From positions 570,057-634,056 of the forward strand of contig NFUW01000001.1 of assembly GCA_002127285.1 (NCBI GenBank): a stretch of DNA of 64,000 bases, given 5' to 3'. Shown here piece after piece: positions 27,666 through 37,098 of this stretch. Source of the DNA: Chitinophagaceae bacterium IBVUCB1. GTDB taxonomy: Bacteria; Bacteroidota; Bacteroidia; Chitinophagales; Chitinophagaceae. The notes below the pieces were generated by a model. That model did not search any database, had not been told where the DNA came from, and saw only the letters and a list, made by a program, of their open reading frames with translations. Every line of letters begins with the position of its first letter. Positions within the stretch are counted from its first letter, which is position 1. Both the position numbers and the translations under genes were made by a program.

Positions 27666-28859
27666 TCAGCAGTCTGCTAATATTGCATTTCTAATAATGG
27701 GGTAATATGCTTCAGCAGCCTCTTTTTCAGCTGCATAGCCTGTATTTTTCTTATACCTTACAATGTCGTGTGCAGTCAATGCATTTAATGCATTAGCCAT
27801 ACTCTTCGCTGTATGGTCTTCGGTTACTATACCAATACCATATTGCTCCACTACTTTCATCATCTCTACAGATGGGCTAATGGCTACCATCAATCTTGCT
27901 TGAATAAACTCATACAATTTATTTGGCAGCATATGCCTCGTGTTAAAGTTTGTAGGTTCCAAAATATACATCCCAATATCGTATTGATTAAGTTCTGGCA
28001 ATAGTTTGTCATAACTTACCGAATCATGTAAGATTATATTTTTTCTTTGGTAGATACTTTCGATTAGCTTGTTGTAATAATCAGGATTAGTGGGCATTAG
28101 ATATAAATGGAGCTCAAATCTGTCATCAAGATAATCGCAGGCATTAATCATGGTTTCAATTTTCCTGTCTTCGTTGGCATATCCTTGATGCACGATTCTG
28201 ATTTTATTGTTTGAAACGACGGATGGTTCTAATTCTGCGTATGGTTTTACACATGGTACTATTATACTGTCCTTTTTATAATCTTCCTTATAAGCATCTG
28301 CAAGTCCATCAGAAACTGTAATGATTTTCTTTACAGCGGGCAGGTATTTCTCACATATATATTTCACCATTGGCTGTGTGCCTCTTACCCAATGTATATC
28401 GTTTTCAAATTCCTTAGGGTAGTATTCATGCGCGTTAAAAAACAATGTTGCCTGATATGCATTTGCCAGCTTTGCTGCTAAAGGCAAATTAGTTGCATGA
28501 TGGCAAATAACGACATCGTACTTTTCTTTAGATAATAGCTGATAATTATGCTTATACCCCTGTGTCTGAATTATTTTTTCATAATAATATGATGGCCAAA
28601 TTATCTTTAGCCTATTATATGTCTGCAAGTATAACGACACGAGTTTCCTGAGTAGTGTGGGATAATTAAAATGAAAGTTTTGTCTTTTTGCTATTGATGG
28701 CTCAATCTTTATATAACCGTACCCACCTTCATCGTCTTTATCTGTAGCGGCTACTGTTATATCACAAAAGTCTTTCAAAGCTCGCACCATTGTTTGTGCT
28801 CTCGGCGCTAGTGAAAGCTTATTATCAATAATCAACAGTACTTTTTTCTTATTGCTCAC
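27666..28859 (-). CDS. Glycosyltransferase
   Basis: A 397-residue GT-B-like protein. The start is KKVLLIIDNKLSLAPRAQTM. VVICHHATNLPLAAKLANAY precedes a donor domain with RIVHQGYANEDRKIETMINA near residue 225 and NTRHMLPNKLYEFIQARLMVAI near 315, the segment contacting the nucleotide sugar in related enzymes. The GTG start at 28859 lies inside the end of the AsnB-like gene upstream (11-nt overlap), so it is probably coupled. Substrate unknown. Confidence 0.8.
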   Translation of the reverse strand: MSNKKKVLLIIDNKLSLAPRAQTMVRALKDFCDITVAATDKDDEGGYGYIKIEPSIAKRQNFHFNYPTLLRKLVSLYLQTYNRLKIIWPSYYYEKIIQTQGYKHNYQLLSKEKYDVVICHHATNLPLAAKLANAYQATLFFNAHEYYPKEFENDIHWVRGTQPMVKYICEKYLPAVKKIITVSDGLADAYKEDYKKDSIIVPCVKPYAELEPSVVSNNKIRIVHQGYANEDRKIETMINACDYLDDRFELHLYLMPTNPDYYNKLIESIYQRKNIILHDSVSYDKLLPELNQYDIGMYILEPTNFNTRHMLPNKLYEFIQARLMVAISPSVEMMKVVEQYGIGIVTEDHTAKSMANALNALTAHDIVRYKKNTGYAAEKEAAEAYYPIIRNAILADC

Positions 28860-30702
28860 TACCTATACACATCATTTCGGCAAGCATCATTACTTGCCAA
28901 TCTCTACTCCTTTCTGAGTAATTTTCTCTTTTATTTACTATACCCTCTTTTTTTAGTATATCTTGCGCATTGTGTAGCTTGTCTTTCATTTTTGATGATG
29001 CAAACCAGTCTTGCTGAGGTGGTTCATAACCAATTTTGTCTTTTCTCCAGCATATTTCTTCAGGCAGCAGTTGCTCCATGCTTTTGCGCATAATGTACTT
29101 GCTCCATCCATTATGTATCTTAAACTCAGGCGGCAGAGTAAACAGAAATTCTATCAATTTATGATTCAAAAAAGGTAGTCTTACTTCTCTTGAAAAAGCC
29201 ATTGAGTTTCTATCGCTATACCTCAATAATGTTTGTAAGTTTCCGCGTGTTGCATCGTACCACAACATTTCATTAAGGGTTGCGGGTATATATGTTTCAG
29301 TATTTTTCTCAGGCAATACATCCATTAAGAAATCTTTTGTAAAAAAAGATCCTTTTGCTCTATAAGATAACCATAGGCTCTTTAATACAGGCGATAACAT
29401 AAAGCTTTTAGATACTTTTTGTTTGCTATCAGGCAAAAAGTTGTATGCAGTTTCAGGTATTATTCTGTTATGAATTGCAGTATTACTCTTTTGTTCAAGG
29501 CGCAGTAAATCTTCTCTACCCGAAAAATGCAATTCTCTTAAAAAGTAATTGAAATAATGATTGTACCCCGTAACCGACTCATCTGCCCCCTGCCCGTCCA
29601 ACAATACGATTACTCCATGCTGCTTAGCCAATTTCATTACTTCCCACTGTGCGTATTGACTGGCGCCCGCAGTAGGCTCTTCTTGATGATATACAAAGCA
29701 TGATATCTCATCTATAAATTTTTCACTATCGGGATAAGTAGTATAGCCTTTAACACCGGTTTTCTGCAATACCTTGTCAATGTATTTCCCTTCGTCTTTT
29801 TCGTAACCTGGGAAACGTGCGCTGAAAGTATGCTGATGAGGCTTGAAGTATTGATGTATCGTACATACTATTGATGAGCTATCTAACCCTCCTGACAAAC
29901 TGGAGCCTACCGGCACATCAGAGCGTAAGCGGCGTCCTACACTTGTTGTAAATAGATGTTTGAATTCTTCTACTGCATCATCAAAACTTATTTCATTATT
30001 TACACTTCTATAGTTCAGGTCCCAGTATTTTCTTTTTGACAAAGACAAAGATGCATCTATAGTAAGAAAATGTCCGGGTTCTATCTGATATATATCCTGA
30101 AAGAATGTTTGAGAAAGGTCTTCATTATTTTGCAAATAATATTTATCATTCACATAACGATATACCATCTTGTTATTGAACGTAGTACTGACACCCACTT
30201 TCCACAAGGCTTTCATTTCTGATGCAAATACAAATTTTTTACCTTGTTGATAGCTATAATAAAATGGTTTTTCTCCAAACCTGTCCCTTGCACAAAAGAG
30301 TTGCTTAGTTTGCTCATCCCAAATGGCAAAAGCAAACATACCATCCAGGTCGTTCAAACAATCTGCACCTTTTTGCGAATACAGTTGCAACAACACCTCT
30401 GTATCAGAATCTGATTTGAACTGTATTCCTTGCTTTATTAGCTCTTCTTTAAGTTCTATATAATTGTATATCTCACCGTTGAATACTATCGTGTATCTCC
30501 CATCTTTTGAGTGCATGGGTTGTGATGCATTATCAGACAAATCAATTATAGACAACCTTCTATGTCCCAAACACACACTATTACTACTATTAGCCCAATG
30601 ACCAGCACCATCTGGCCCTCTATGTGCTATTGCATCGGTCATTGACACAACATCTTCAACAAATATCCCGCCAGTACCTACTATGCCTGCTATTCCGCAC
30701 AT
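28849..30702 (-). CDS. AsnB-like glutamine-dependent amidotransferase (copy 3)
   Basis: A 617-residue AsnB-family protein starting MCGIAGIVG with catalytic Cys2. Glutaminase motifs are AHRGPDGAG, GHRRLSIID, FNGEIYNY and DSDTEVLL. The synthetase domain has the PP-loop SSLSGGLDSSS near residue 263 and LLDGQGADESVTGY near 355, again DGxGxDE instead of SGxGADE. The C-terminal EVRLPFLNHKLIEFLF is typical. It overlaps the ABC ATPase gene upstream (13 nt) and the glycosyltransferase downstream. Probable role: amidation of a uronic-acid residue or precursor. Confidence 0.89.
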   Translation of the reverse strand: MCGIAGIVGTGGIFVEDVVSMTDAIAHRGPDGAGHWANSSNSVCLGHRRLSIIDLSDNASQPMHSKDGRYTIVFNGEIYNYIELKEELIKQGIQFKSDSDTEVLLQLYSQKGADCLNDLDGMFAFAIWDEQTKQLFCARDRFGEKPFYYSYQQGKKFVFASEMKALWKVGVSTTFNNKMVYRYVNDKYYLQNNEDLSQTFFQDIYQIEPGHFLTIDASLSLSKRKYWDLNYRSVNNEISFDDAVEEFKHLFTTSVGRRLRSDVPVGSSLSGGLDSSSIVCTIHQYFKPHQHTFSARFPGYEKDEGKYIDKVLQKTGVKGYTTYPDSEKFIDEISCFVYHQEEPTAGASQYAQWEVMKLAKQHGVIVLLDGQGADESVTGYNHYFNYFLRELHFSGREDLLRLEQKSNTAIHNRIIPETAYNFLPDSKQKVSKSFMLSPVLKSLWLSYRAKGSFFTKDFLMDVLPEKNTETYIPATLNEMLWYDATRGNLQTLLRYSDRNSMAFSREVRLPFLNHKLIEFLFTLPPEFKIHNGWSKYIMRKSMEQLLPEEICWRKDKIGYEPPQQDWFASSKMKDKLHNAQDILKKEGIVNKRENYSERSRDWQVMMLAEMMCIGSEQ

Positions 30703-31982
30703 GCAATATTCCAGTTTTGTTTAAACAACACCTGCCCTTGATTTTTGTCTGATATTCTGCCCGTTCCGAAAAAATCTCCAGCATTTACGTTGAAATAACC
30801 TGCATATTCCAAGCCATCTGCCACCTCGTTATTTATTCTGCAAAACAGATTGTACCTGTATACGCCTTCGTTCAGTGGCAGTGATGGTAATTCACATGTT
30901 ATGGTTATTTTATTTTGCACACTCAATTTTATATCACTAGTAGCGTGCAAGTTTGATAAGTCTGTTATTTGATAACCCATATAATCGTACAATGCAAATG
31001 CTATAGTAATATTTTCGTGAATATTTTCTTGTGTAGTATTTATTATCTCAGCAACAATCTTAATTGATTGTCCGCTTACTACATGCTCTACGGTTTCTCC
31101 ATTGGCGTTTTCTACCCATGTATTAGCAAACTTCAGCTTTTGGTTACCAACTCTATCCTTCCTGTCTATTACGTCTTTATTGCTATGGGTGCGGTTTATT
31201 TCAAGGTATTTGTTTATAGTCTTATCAATATCGCCAGCATAATGCAGGTTGCCTTTTTCAAGAATCATACCCGATGTACACAATGAATTCATAGCAGCCA
31301 TATTATGGCTTACAAACAATACGGTTCTGCCTTCGTTTGATGATACGTCTTTCATCTTACCAAGACACTTACTCTGAAACTCAGCGTCGCCAACCGCTAA
31401 TACTTCGTCAACAATCAATATCTCGCTTTGCAAATGTGCCGCAACGGCAAATGCAAGCCTCACATACATACCACTACTATAACGCTTTACAGGTGTATCT
31501 ACATATCGTTCAACACCACTGAATGCAATTATTTCATCCAATTTTTTCTTTATTTCCGCTTTCTTCATGCCCATTATGGCACCATTCAGAAAAATATTAT
31601 CCTTGCCGCTAAGCTCAGGATGGAAACCAGTACCTACTTCCAGCAAACTGGCTATTCTGCCCTTTATACTTATTTTCCCCGCCGTTGGCGATGTAACCCT
31701 CGATAGTATCTTCAGCAAGGTGCTTTTACCAGCACCATTCCTACCAATGATACCTACTGCCTCTCCTTGCTTCACCTCGAAGCTTAGGTCTTGCAGGCTA
31801 TATACAACATTACTGTCTCCTTTCGACGCTCTATCGTTCGTTTCGCCGATGCGCAGGTAGGGGTCTTCCTTTCCTCTCACAAGTGCCCACCAACGCTCAA
31901 TATCTCGCGATAGCGTACCAGTACCAATCTCTCCTAAATTATAAACCTTGCTTAGGTTTTCTACTTTGATTGCTAAAGACAT
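30690..31982 (-). CDS. wzt: Polysaccharide ABC transporter ATP-binding protein (Wzt-like)
   Basis: A 430-residue Wzt-type ATPase. The nucleotide-binding domain has Walker A GIIGRNGAGKSTLL near residue 80, the signature RYSSGMYVRLAFAVA near 167 and Walker B ILIVDEVLAVGD near 188, then the switch His in VLFVSHNMAAM. Beyond about residue 250 an extra beta-rich domain (IKIVAEIINTTQENIHENIT onward) corresponds to the C-terminal carbohydrate-binding domain that recognises a modified chain end in O-antigen exporters. It pairs with the permease directly upstream. Confidence 0.92.
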   Translation of the reverse strand: MSLAIKVENLSKVYNLGEIGTGTLSRDIERWWALVRGKEDPYLRIGETNDRASKGDSNVVYSLQDLSFEVKQGEAVGIIGRNGAGKSTLLKILSRVTSPTAGKISIKGRIASLLEVGTGFHPELSGKDNIFLNGAIMGMKKAEIKKKLDEIIAFSGVERYVDTPVKRYSSGMYVRLAFAVAAHLQSEILIVDEVLAVGDAEFQSKCLGKMKDVSSNEGRTVLFVSHNMAAMNSLCTSGMILEKGNLHYAGDIDKTINKYLEINRTHSNKDVIDRKDRVGNQKLKFANTWVENANGETVEHVVSGQSIKIVAEIINTTQENIHENITIAFALYDYMGYQITDLSNLHATSDIKLSVQNKITITCELPSLPLNEGVYRYNLFCRINNEVADGLEYAGYFNVNAGDFFGTGRISDKNQGQVLFKQNWNIACAE

Positions 31983-31990
31983 ATTAATTG

Positions 31991-32845
31991 TCAGACTGTA
32001 TCGACAAAACTTTTTTCAACTTTATTGAAGGTTATGATACCTATAAACAGCACAACGACAACTACCGTTACTGCATACAGCAGTGATGCAATGGTTATAT
32101 CTCCCTTACCGAGCAAACCCAAGCGTATGCCTTCCAAAATAGGTGTCATCGGGTTTATTGATAGTACCCATTTTACTTTTTCGTGTGCTGCACTCAACGG
32201 GTATATTACAGGCGTTACATACATCAACAACTGAATACCGAATGAAACTAAAAAACTGAGGTCGCGGTATTTAGTTGTCATTGCAGATATTATCATGCCA
32301 GCTCCTAAACCAAATGCAGCCATCAGTAATACCATCAACGGGAAAAGCAATATGTACCATGTGATATGGAAAGTATAATCCTTAAATACTGCATAATACA
32401 ACATTGCCAATGCCAGTAAAATCAGTTGCACACCGAAACGCGTAAGGTTACTGATAACTATACTCAAAGGCATTACAAGGCGTGGAAAGTATACTTTGCC
32501 GAAAATATTGGCGTTATCTCTGAATACTGTAGATGTTTTATTGAGGCATTCTGAAAAATAATTCCATGCCACAATATTGGTGAGGTAAAACAAGGTCTGC
32601 GGCAAGCCATCTGTACTTAATGATGCAAGTGTACCAAATATAAATACGTATATAAACGTGGTAAAGAAAGGTTGTATAAAAAACCAAACCGGTCCAAATA
32701 TCGTTTGTTTATAAAACGACACAAAATCTCGGCGTACCAACAGGAGTATAAGATCTTTATAATTCCAAACCTCTGCCAGATTCAGATTAAACAAACTACT
32801 TCTTTGCTTGATGACTAAACTCCAGTTCTCATCATTATCATGCAT
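31991..32845 (-). CDS. wzm: Polysaccharide ABC transporter permease (Wzm-like)
   Basis: A 284-residue ABC-2 permease with six predicted membrane helices from about residue 50 onward. The N-terminal amphipathic region WNYKDLILLLVRRDFVSFYKQT and the IFGPVWFFIQPF segment are typical of Wzm/TagG-type polysaccharide exporters. VIYPLSAAHEKVKWVLSINPMTPILEGIR near 220 is the conserved late loop. With the Wzt-like ATPase 8 nt downstream it forms the exporter for undecaprenyl-linked chains across the inner membrane. Confidence 0.92.
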   Translation of the reverse strand: MHDNDENWSLVIKQRSSLFNLNLAEVWNYKDLILLLVRRDFVSFYKQTIFGPVWFFIQPFFTTFIYVFIFGTLASLSTDGLPQTLFYLTNIVAWNYFSECLNKTSTVFRDNANIFGKVYFPRLVMPLSIVISNLTRFGVQLILLALAMLYYAVFKDYTFHITWYILLFPLMVLLMAAFGLGAGMIISAMTTKYRDLSFLVSFGIQLLMYVTPVIYPLSAAHEKVKWVLSINPMTPILEGIRLGLLGKGDITIASLLYAVTVVVVVLFIGIITFNKVEKSFVDTV

Positions 32846-32847
32846 GA

Positions 32848-33927
32848 TTATGCAAACTTATTTTTTAGTTTTAAAAACCTTTTCTCCATCAATTCGTAAG
32901 ACAATGATGATAGAAGTACAGTTATTAAAAACATCGATAAAAAATCTATAACATACAAATTACTGATGCCTTTTATCTTGAGACCTGAGAGAAAAGACTT
33001 AATACCATTGTCAGATAAATATTGAAAATATATCGCTTTCACAAAATTGTGAAATATGTAAATGCCGTATGATATCACACCTAAATATGCAATTACTCTA
33101 TTTTCTAAGAAAAGCTTCAATGGTTTTCTAAATCCTTTTATCACAGAATAGCCAATCATTAAAAAACCTGCTGATGCAGCACCAACTCTGAAAAAAGTAT
33201 TATCAGTAATATTATCGCCCATACTTCGTATAATATATACCGAAACAAATAGCAAAACTATTGCTGCCAAAACCGCCTTGCCGTTGGAAAATACCCTTTG
33301 CAATATTGCAGGCTTATGTGTCTTCAAATAAGCTAGCAATACACCTGCAAATAGGCAATCGAAGGCAAAGAGTGTAAATCTCATATTGATAACATAATAA
33401 TCGGGCACTTGTATTATTGACAATAATGCCCTACCTATTATTGCTAGTAATATACCCCCAATTACAACCTTGTAAATATTATTACGGCTTAGGTAGAACA
33501 CTAAAAACGGGAATACAATGTAAAATTGCTCTTCTACAGACAGAGACCATAAATGCGCATAAGATGCAGGCATTCTTGATTTATCAATGCACTCCAATAT
33601 ATTGTTGGTATATGTAAGGTTCCATAGCAATATACCGCCAGTACCAAATAAGATACCATATGTTATAATAGTGATATAATACAGCGGAAATATCCTCAGC
33701 ATACGCCGGATATAAAATTTTTTCAGCGCAGCTTTTACATCCGTTGTTTGCTCTTTTTCAACCAATAGTATCTCACCTATTAAAAAACCACTGAGTACAA
33801 AAAACAAATCAACGCCCAACCCTCCTAAATGCAATTTCTCATAAATCCATTCGGGCCCCCAATGCTCTATCAACACCATGAGTATAAACAAAAACCTAAA
33901 ACCGTTTAGTTGAGGATAATAGCGCAC
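32848..33927 (-). CDS. Acyltransferase family 3 (OafA-like) membrane protein
   Basis: A 359-residue integral membrane acyltransferase with about ten helices. The N-terminus YPQLNGFRFLFILMVLIEHW carries the conserved catalytic-type His of acyltransferase-3 proteins. GLGVDLFFVLSGFLIGEIL and FYIRRMLRIFPLYY (the R-x10-R region) are diagnostic. LWSLSVEEQFYIVFPFLVF near residue 150 completes the family motifs. It probably O-acetylates the polysaccharide from the periplasmic side. The start is GTG, overlapping the fcl stop (TAGTG). There is no SGNH domain. Confidence 0.9.
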   Translation of the reverse strand: MRYYPQLNGFRFLFILMVLIEHWGPEWIYEKLHLGGLGVDLFFVLSGFLIGEILLVEKEQTTDVKAALKKFYIRRMLRIFPLYYITIITYGILFGTGGILLWNLTYTNNILECIDKSRMPASYAHLWSLSVEEQFYIVFPFLVFYLSRNNIYKVVIGGILLAIIGRALLSIIQVPDYYVINMRFTLFAFDCLFAGVLLAYLKTHKPAILQRVFSNGKAVLAAIVLLFVSVYIIRSMGDNITDNTFFRVGAASAGFLMIGYSVIKGFRKPLKLFLENRVIAYLGVISYGIYIFHNFVKAIYFQYLSDNGIKSFLSGLKIKGISNLYVIDFLSMFLITVLLSSLSYELMEKRFLKLKNKFA

Positions 33928-34856
33928 TAATTGGTATCGAATTTTTGTTTGTAAACTTCTTTTATACCATCTTTCAATTGTATTGTAGCTTTCCAGCCAA
34001 GCTTTGTAAGCTTAGTTACGTCCATCAATTTTCTGGGTGTACCGTCGGGTTTTTCGGTATCCCATATTATTTTTCCTTTATAGCCTACTATATCTTTAAT
34101 CATCTCTGCCAATTCGGCAATACTGATATCGGTGCCTACGCCTATGTTTACAAACCCGGCATCATTATATTGCTGCATAAGGTAGTAACACGCATCAGCA
34201 AGGTCGTCTGCATGCAGAAACTCTCTTAGCGGCGTGCCAGTCCCCCATACTACCACTTCTGCTGTTCCATTAGCTTTTGCTTCGTGAAATTTTCTGATTA
34301 GTGCAGGCAGCACATGTGATTTTTGTAAATCGTAATTATCATTCGGACCATACAGATTGGTTGGCATTACAGAAATGAAATTGCAGCCGTATTGATAACG
34401 GTAAGCATCGCACATTTTAATACCGGCAATTTTTGCTACTGCGTATGGCTCATTTGTTGGCTCAAGCAAACCTGTAAGTAGGTATTCTTCTTTCAATGGT
34501 TGTGGAGCCATTTTGGGATATATACAAGATGAGCCTAAAAACATGAGCTTCTTCACTCCATACTCATAAGCCTGATGAATAACATTGTTTTGTATCATTA
34601 GGTTATCGTACAAAAAATCAGCTTTGTATTCATTATTGGCTAATATCCCTCCCACTTTCGCTGCAGCCAGAAAAACATACTCGGGTTTGTGTTCTTTAAA
34701 AAAATCGGCTGTCACTTGCTGATTTCTTAAGTCTAATTCCTGCGATGCCTTTACTATTATATTATCATGCCCTTCTCTCAATAATTTCCTATGAATGGCA
34801 CTACCTACCATACCTCTATGCCCTGCGATATATATCCTACTATCTTTTTGCATCAT
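33927..34856 (-). CDS. fcl: GDP-L-fucose synthase
   Basis: A 309-residue NADPH-dependent epimerase/reductase completing GDP-L-fucose from GDP-4-keto-6-deoxymannose. The Rossmann motif is [19 protein letters not shown]. The catalytic Ser lies in [22 protein letters not shown] near residue 108, and YxxxK in [20 protein letters not shown] near 138. [10 protein letters not shown] and [14 protein letters not shown] are family signatures. It directly follows gmd with a one-base stop/start overlap, so the pair supplies fucose for the polysaccharide. Confidence 0.95.
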   Translation of the reverse strand: MMQKDSRIYIAGHRGMVGSAIHRKLLREGHDNIIVKASQELDLRNQQVTADFFKEHKPEYVFLAAAKVGGILANNEYKADFLYDNLMIQNNVIHQAYEYGVKKLMFLGSSCIYPKMAPQPLKEEYLLTGLLEPTNEPYAVAKIAGIKMCDAYRYQYGCNFISVMPTNLYGPNDNYDLQKSHVLPALIRKFHEAKANGTAEVVVWGTGTPLREFLHADDLADACYYLMQQYNDAGFVNIGVGTDISIAELAEMIKDIVGYKGKIIWDTEKPDGTPRKLMDVTKLTKLGWKATIQLKDGIKEVYKQKFDTN

Positions 34857-35968
34857 TACTCATACTTTGGCAAAAACTGATAACCTGCAGCTTTCAGTAA
34901 TTTTTGCTTTTCAAAGGTTTTAATATCGTGCGCTACCATTTCACTCACCATTTCCTGTAAGGTATACTTTGGTTGCCAGCCAAGCTTCTCTCTTGCTTTA
35001 GTTGCATCGCCTATCAACAAATCTACCTCCGTTGGCCTGAAGTATTTTGGATCTACAGATACTACTACCTGGCCCGTTTTCAGTATTGCATTGTCTTTTA
35101 CAGATTTCACAATGCCAACTTCATCTATACCATTACCTTTAAATTCAATTTCAATTCCCGCTTCTGCAAATGCCATTTTTACAAAATCCCTTACATAGGT
35201 TGTGGTGCCAGTTGCTATAACAAAATCATCTGGAGTGTCTTGTTGCAACATCAACCACATAGCCTCTACATAATCTTTCGCATGCCCCCAATCGCGCTGT
35301 GCATTGAGGTTGCCTATATACAATTTATCTTGCAGACCCAAAGATATTTGCGCTACCGCTCTTGTAATTTTTCTGGTAACAAAAGTTTCGCCACGCATCG
35401 GGCTTTCGTGGTTAAAGAGTATGCCATTACAGGCAAAAATATTGTATGCTTCTCTGTAGTTTACCGTTATCCAATATGCATACAACTTTGCAACGCCATA
35501 TGGAGACCTTGGGTAGAAAGGTGTTTTTTCTGATTGCGGCACTTCCTGCACCAAACCGTACAATTCTGATGTAGATGCCTGGTATATTTTAGTTTTCTCT
35601 GTGAGGTTCAGTAACCTTACAGCTTCTAATATCCGCAAAGTACCTGTACCATCTACATTAGCCGTATATTCAGGTGTAGCAAAGCTAACCTGTACATGGC
35701 TCATAGCACCCAGGTTATATATTTCATCAGGCTGTACTTCCTGTATTATTCTAATGATATTGGTGCTGTCTGTAAGGTCGCCGTAATGTAATACAAAATG
35801 TCTGTTTGCAATGTGCGGGTCTTCATACAAATGGTCTATCCGTTCCGTATTAAATAAAGAACTCCTGCGCTTGATGCCATGCACTTCATATCCTTTTCGC
35901 AGCAGCAATTCGCTCAGGTATGCACCATCTTGCCCTGTAACACCTGTTATTAATGCTTTCTTCGCCAT
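34856..35968 (-). CDS. gmd: GDP-mannose 4,6-dehydratase
   Basis: A 370-residue NADP-dependent dehydratase making GDP-4-keto-6-deoxy-D-mannose. [19 protein letters not shown] is the hallmark N-terminus, followed by [19 protein letters not shown]. The catalytic Thr/Ser region is [19 protein letters not shown] near residue 130 and YxxxK lies in [15 protein letters not shown] near 155. [19 protein letters not shown] near 188 and [14 protein letters not shown] near 225 are diagnostic. GDP-mannose supply genes (manB, manC) are not in the window. Confidence 0.96.
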   Translation of the reverse strand: MAKKALITGVTGQDGAYLSELLLRKGYEVHGIKRRSSLFNTERIDHLYEDPHIANRHFVLHYGDLTDSTNIIRIIQEVQPDEIYNLGAMSHVQVSFATPEYTANVDGTGTLRILEAVRLLNLTEKTKIYQASTSELYGLVQEVPQSEKTPFYPRSPYGVAKLYAYWITVNYREAYNIFACNGILFNHESPMRGETFVTRKITRAVAQISLGLQDKLYIGNLNAQRDWGHAKDYVEAMWLMLQQDTPDDFVIATGTTTYVRDFVKMAFAEAGIEIEFKGNGIDEVGIVKSVKDNAILKTGQVVVSVDPKYFRPTEVDLLIGDATKAREKLGWQPKYTLQEMVSEMVAHDIKTFEKQKLLKAAGYQFLPKYE

Positions 35969-35973
35969 TTCTG

Positions 35974-37098
35974 CTAATTAAGTATTGATTGTAATATGGT
36001 TTTCAGGTTTCCTTTATATGTATCGAAGCCGAAATAGTTGACTACCTTTTTTTGCAGCAGTGCCGATTGCGTATCGTTAAACTGATTTATTGAAAGAATC
36101 TTATCTTCTATTGCTTTTGCTATTGCATATACATCGTCAGCATTTACTATTGTTCCCATATCTCCACCACGCAATGCATCAATACTTCCATCTGCATTAC
36201 CCCCAATTACTTGCCTGCCACATGCCATTGCTTCTATGAAAACTATTCCAAAACCTTCGCCAGTACTGGGCATTACAAATACATCTGCCAGCTGATAGTG
36301 TTTTACAATTTCTCTTTCATCAACGTATCCTGCAAGTATCACTTTATCTGTAAGTCCTTTAACAGTAACTAACTCGTTTACACGTTTTTTTTCTACTTCA
36401 TCGTACTTTCCTGCAATCAGGTATTTTACATGTTGATACTTGCTGCATAACGTAGCTATTGCTTCTATCACCGCATCATACCCTTTATATTGCTCTTTTG
36501 ACGACAGCCTGCATAAGGTGTACACTACAAAATCGGTGGGTTTTATACCATAGCGCTTCTGAAGCACTACATCTTTTTTATACGCTGCAGGGTAACTGAA
36601 ATACGGGTCAATGGTATTGTGAAAAACAAATACCATACTTGCAGGCTTACCTTGTTTTTGCACTATCTGCTGTTTGGTATATTCACTTACCGCTAATATA
36701 TAGTCGGCTTTATCCATTACACGCTTCTTTATTCCTTTCAGCGGTTGCCAAACTTCTATACCGTGGCATACAAGCACCAATTTTCTTTCAGGGAATAATG
36801 TTTTGAATACTATGCCTATAACAGATGTATTGATATGACCTAATATCAGTATGTCTTGCTTTAGCATCTTCAGGATGCTATGCAGCACAAACATAAATTT
36901 ATTATTATTGAACCCTTTGTACAGCGATTGCGGAAAATATTTTTCATCTGCCTCCTCATCGCATAAAGACACTCCTGTTGCATTATACTTCAAATCACTC
37001 CCAAGCCCGTCTAATGCTTTAAGAAAGCACCTATTAAATTTTTCTAATCCGCCATAATTGCGAAAGGCAGCGAGGTTTAGAAATAAGATGTTTTTCAA
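35974..37098 (-). CDS. Glycosyltransferase family 4
   Basis: A 374-residue GT4 enzyme. The N-terminal [20 protein letters not shown] includes the glycine loop; [29 protein letters not shown] lies near residue 115. The donor domain has [22 protein letters not shown] near 190 and [26 protein letters not shown] near 270 with the E-x7-E region intact. It starts with TTG overlapping the AsnB-like stop by 4 nt. Position next to gmd/fcl is compatible with a fucosyl- or mannosyltransferase, but this is a guess. Confidence 0.88.
   Translation of the reverse strand: MKNILFLNLAAFRNYGGLEKFNRCFLKALDGLGSDLKYNATGVSLCDEEADEKYFPQSLYKGFNNNKFMFVLHSILKMLKQDILILGHINTSVIGIVFKTLFPERKLVLVCHGIEVWQPLKGIKKRVMDKADYILAVSEYTKQQIVQKQGKPASMVFVFHNTIDPYFSYPAAYKKDVVLQKRYGIKPTDFVVYTLCRLSSKEQYKGYDAVIEAIATLCSKYQHVKYLIAGKYDEVEKKRVNELVTVKGLTDKVILAGYVDEREIVKHYQLADVFVMPSTGEGFGIVFIEAMACGRQVIGGNADGSIDALRGGDMGTIVNADDVYAIAKAIEDKILSINQFNDTQSALLQKKVVNYFGFDTYKGNLKTILQSILN

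Noticed and set aside
34973-35533. 186-codon plus-strand reading frame opposite gmd
   Set aside because: Antisense to a perfectly conserved gmd; composition is not protein-like.
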